NCBI GenBank assembly: GCA_934725535.1
Contig: CAKVBV010000101.1
Location: 1 to 5,661 of the forward strand
Origin: an uncultured Bacteroidales bacterium
Lineage (GTDB): Bacteria; Bacteroidota; Bacteroidia; Bacteroidales; Paludibacteraceae
Direction: 5' to 3'
DNA length: 5,661 nucleotides
The notes below the pieces were generated by a model. The model was not told the origin of the DNA. It searched no databases and saw only the letters and a program-made list of their open reading frames with translations. Below, one piece after another: positions 5,590 to 5,661 of the stretch (position 1 is the stretch's first letter; each line of letters begins with the position of its first letter). Made by a program: the position numbers and the translations under genes.

Positions 5590-5661
5590 ATGGGTCATTT
5601 TGCAGGCTGGAAAGTGGCTTCATGTCCGATGAATAGGGCGTTGCAGACGATTCAAAAGGTT
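5590..5661 (+). CDS. N-terminal fragment of an unrecognised ORF, possible transposase
   Basis: An ATG at 5590-5592 opens 24 codons to the window edge without a stop. The peptide begins MGHFAGWKVASCPMN and ends RALQTIQKV. There is an in-frame stop upstream at 5563-5565, so the frame is short upstream and the ATG is the natural start, with Met14 (5629) as an alternative. I do not recognise the peptide. It lies inside the second element, on the same side as its promoter and 195 bp from the terminal repeat, where an IS transposase would begin. That assignment rests only on context. Confidence 0.4.
   Translation, partial: MGHFAGWKVASCPMNRALQTIQKV

Larger units (their letters stand above)
5395..5661 (+). 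mobile_element. Left end of a second, related element, possibly an autonomous IS (right end outside window)
   Basis: CAGGGCAACCGCATCAAAAT (5395-5414) is the exact reverse complement of 5345-5364, i.e. of the right end of the neighbouring MITE-like element plus two bases. No matching right end occurs between here and base 5661, so the element must continue outside. The interior contains a plus-strand promoter and the start of an ORF at 5590, 195 bp from the tip, a plausible layout for an insertion sequence. If so, its right end should be TTTGATGCGGTTGCCCTG followed by GAATGATAA, the nine bases that precede 5395. It could instead be a lone broken end. Confidence 0.6.

Overview
The window looks like chromosomal DNA from a Bacteroidales bacterium, most likely Prevotella-like. 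The protein sequences (a NusA N-terminus, RimP, MiaB, GalM, GalK) have the character of that group. The promoters fit the Bacteroidetes pattern (TTG or TTTG, then 19-20 bp, then TAnnTTTG). Purine-rich Shine-Dalgarno sites are absent before the starts. The genus is an inference from style, not a measured result.

All five solid genes lie on the minus strand, so transcription runs from high to low coordinates. They form two blocks. Block one is galK (3826-5007), galM (2683-3720) and miaB (1278-2603), with gaps of 105 and 79 bp and one good promoter, just upstream of galK. GalM and GalK carry out the first two steps of galactose use (anomer conversion, then phosphorylation). MiaB is an unrelated tRNA-modifying enzyme that probably shares the transcript. 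Block two is rimP (471-938) and nusA (1-260, running off the window), the usual ribosome-maturation and transcription-factor operon. It has its own promoter at 1032-1062 and an 11-bp leader hairpin at 992-1019.

The non-coding DNA is the unusual part. (a) A GC-rich, REP-like hairpin with a G-run head occurs after galK and again after galM, identical over 30 bp, with degenerate half copies beside it. (b) The miaB-rimP gap holds a 10-bp phased repeat array (1141-1220). (c) The rimP-nusA gap is 210 bp and carries G-tracts on the mRNA strand. (d) Upstream of galK is a 266-bp non-coding element (5099-5364) with 18-bp terminal inverted repeats and a perfect 9-bp target duplication, i.e. a MITE-like insertion. 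It stopped 7 bp short of the galK -33 box and carries two REP-like hairpins inside it. (e) Thirty bases further on, at 5395, the same terminal sequence begins a second element that runs out of the window. It has a plus-strand promoter and the first 24 codons of an ORF, plausibly the transposase of the parent insertion sequence.

No tRNA, rRNA or CRISPR array was seen. The long plus-strand open frames across miaB, galM and galK are shadows of the real genes.
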